Origin: an uncultured Prevotella sp.
Lineage (GTDB): Bacteria; Bacteroidota; Bacteroidia; Bacteroidales; Bacteroidaceae
Direction: 5' to 3'
Assembly (NCBI GenBank): GCA_945614335.1
Contig: CALZAP010000063.1
Span: 1 to 7,246 of the forward strand
Length of the DNA stretch: 7,246 nucleotides
This document shows positions 6,525 through 7,246 of this stretch, piece after piece (within the stretch, counting starts at the first letter, position 1; every line of letters starts with the position of its first letter). The translations under genes were made by a program, and so were the position numbers. Below the pieces are notes generated by a model, which made no database searches, was not told the origin of the DNA, and saw only the letters and a program-made list of their open reading frames with translations.

Positions 6525-7246
6525 ATGAAACAACTTTTCGTGCCGGGCCGTCTGTGCCTTTTTGGTGAACATTCAGACTGGGCTGGTCATTATAGAACAA
6601 TGAATGCCGACATAGTGCCGGGAGCGGCCATTGTCACAGGAATAGAACAGGGCATCCTTGCCGAGGTGGAGAAATCTCCCGTGTTTAAACTCACTTGCGA
6701 AGCACCTGAGATTGCGTCTATTTGGCAAGACTTCTCATGCCGTATGCAGGAACAAGACCTGAAACGTGTGGCTAAGTCGGGTTCCTTTTTCTGCTATTGT
6801 GCCGGTGTAGCGTCTTACATGCTTGAATGGTATAAGGTGGGAGGCGTACATATACACATCAAGTCGATGTCTTTGCCTATCAGAAGTGGACTGTCAAGCA
6901 GTGCCGCCATCTGCGTTCTTGTGGCAAGGGCGTTCAATCAGTTGTACAAACTCAATCTCAACACCTTGGGCGAAATGAACATAGCCTATCTTGGTGAGCT
7001 TCGCACTCAGTCGCGCTGTGGCCGACTCGACCAGGCTTGCGCCTTCGGTTCAAAACCCAGTCTCATGCACTTCGACGGTGACGAGATAGACGTGAAGGCA
7101 CTAAACATCAAGAAACACCTTTACTGGGTGTTTGCCGACCTCTGTTCCACAAAAGACACCATCCTCATTCTTAGCGACCTGAACCGTGCCTATCCCTTTG
7201 CTGTCGATGAGGCCGGACGTCGGCAGCAGGCTGCCCTTGGCGAGAA
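6525..7246 (+). CDS. GHMP-family sugar kinase, galactokinase-like, 3'-truncated by window edge
   Basis: GHMP kinases phosphorylate small molecules such as galactose, mevalonate or homoserine using ATP. The frame runs from the ATG at 6525 to the window end without a stop (240 complete codons); galactokinases are often 380-400 residues, so the C-terminal part is missing. Motif 1 is PGRLCLFGEHSDW (7-19), whose E15, H16 and D18 match the GEHTDY substrate-binding motif of galactokinase. Motif 2, the glycine-rich ATP loop, is LPIRSGLSSSAA (117-128). RCGRLDQACAFG follows, with D169 at the place of the catalytic Asp in the CGxxDQ motif of galactokinase. The sequence departs from true GalK (no GRVNLIGEHTDY, and an unusual stretch rich in Cys and aromatics near 85-105), and no gal genes are nearby. 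A sugar or uronic-acid kinase is the best guess; the substrate is unassigned. It is transcribed divergently from the sigma factor. Confidence 0.88.
   Translation, partial: MKQLFVPGRLCLFGEHSDWAGHYRTMNADIVPGAAIVTGIEQGILAEVEKSPVFKLTCEAPEIASIWQDFSCRMQEQDLKRVAKSGSFFCYCAGVASYMLEWYKVGGVHIHIKSMSLPIRSGLSSSAAICVLVARAFNQLYKLNLNTLGEMNIAYLGELRTQSRCGRLDQACAFGSKPSLMHFDGDEIDVKALNIKKHLYWVFADLCSTKDTILILSDLNRAYPFAVDEAGRRQQAALGE

Noticed and set aside
1..7246. Mobile element, CRISPR array, toxin-antitoxin or phage-defence system
   Set aside because: No transposase, integrase, terminal repeats, spaced repeats or defence-type domains were seen; all long genes match housekeeping or regulatory families.

Overview
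The window looks like a stretch of chromosome from a Bacteroidales bacterium, most likely near Prevotella. Three things point there. The release factor, ECF sigma factor and CBS-type ClC protein resemble the Bacteroidetes forms I know. Gene starts are preceded by A-rich leaders rather than Shine-Dalgarno sites. The one sizeable divergent gap carries two exact matches to the Bacteroidetes -7 box TAnnTTTG. This placement is inference from recall; no search was run.

Layout. Positions 1-5717 hold six same-strand, closely packed genes that look like one operon or overlapping transcription units: prfC (5' end cut by the window edge), a TsaC/YrdC-type threonylcarbamoyl-AMP synthase, a ClC chloride transporter or channel with two C-terminal CBS domains, fmt, a probable 44-residue small protein, and rpe. 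Gaps are 24, 2, 20, 81 and 13 bases. The run ends in a strong hairpin terminator whose loop contains the rpe stop codon. Facing it on the minus strand is an ECF sigma factor gene (5751-6332). A 192-base AT-rich gap then separates this gene from a divergent GHMP-family sugar kinase gene (6525 to the window end, cut at its 3' end). No other stretch of the window lacks a gene for more than 81 bases.

How the genes fit together. Three of the operon genes serve translation: RF3 recycles release factors, TsaC starts t6A modification of tRNA, and Fmt formylates initiator tRNA. The ClC protein (anion transport) and Rpe (pentose phosphate pathway) have no obvious mechanistic link to them, so this reads as a housekeeping cluster. 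The sigma factor has no anti-sigma gene beside it within the window. No mobile element, CRISPR array, tRNA, rRNA or phage-like gene was seen. I found no convincing new multi-gene system. The points most worth a second look are the small protein between fmt and rpe, the channel-like residue pattern of the ClC protein, the unassigned substrate of the GHMP kinase, and the mirrored promoter boxes at 6411-6493.
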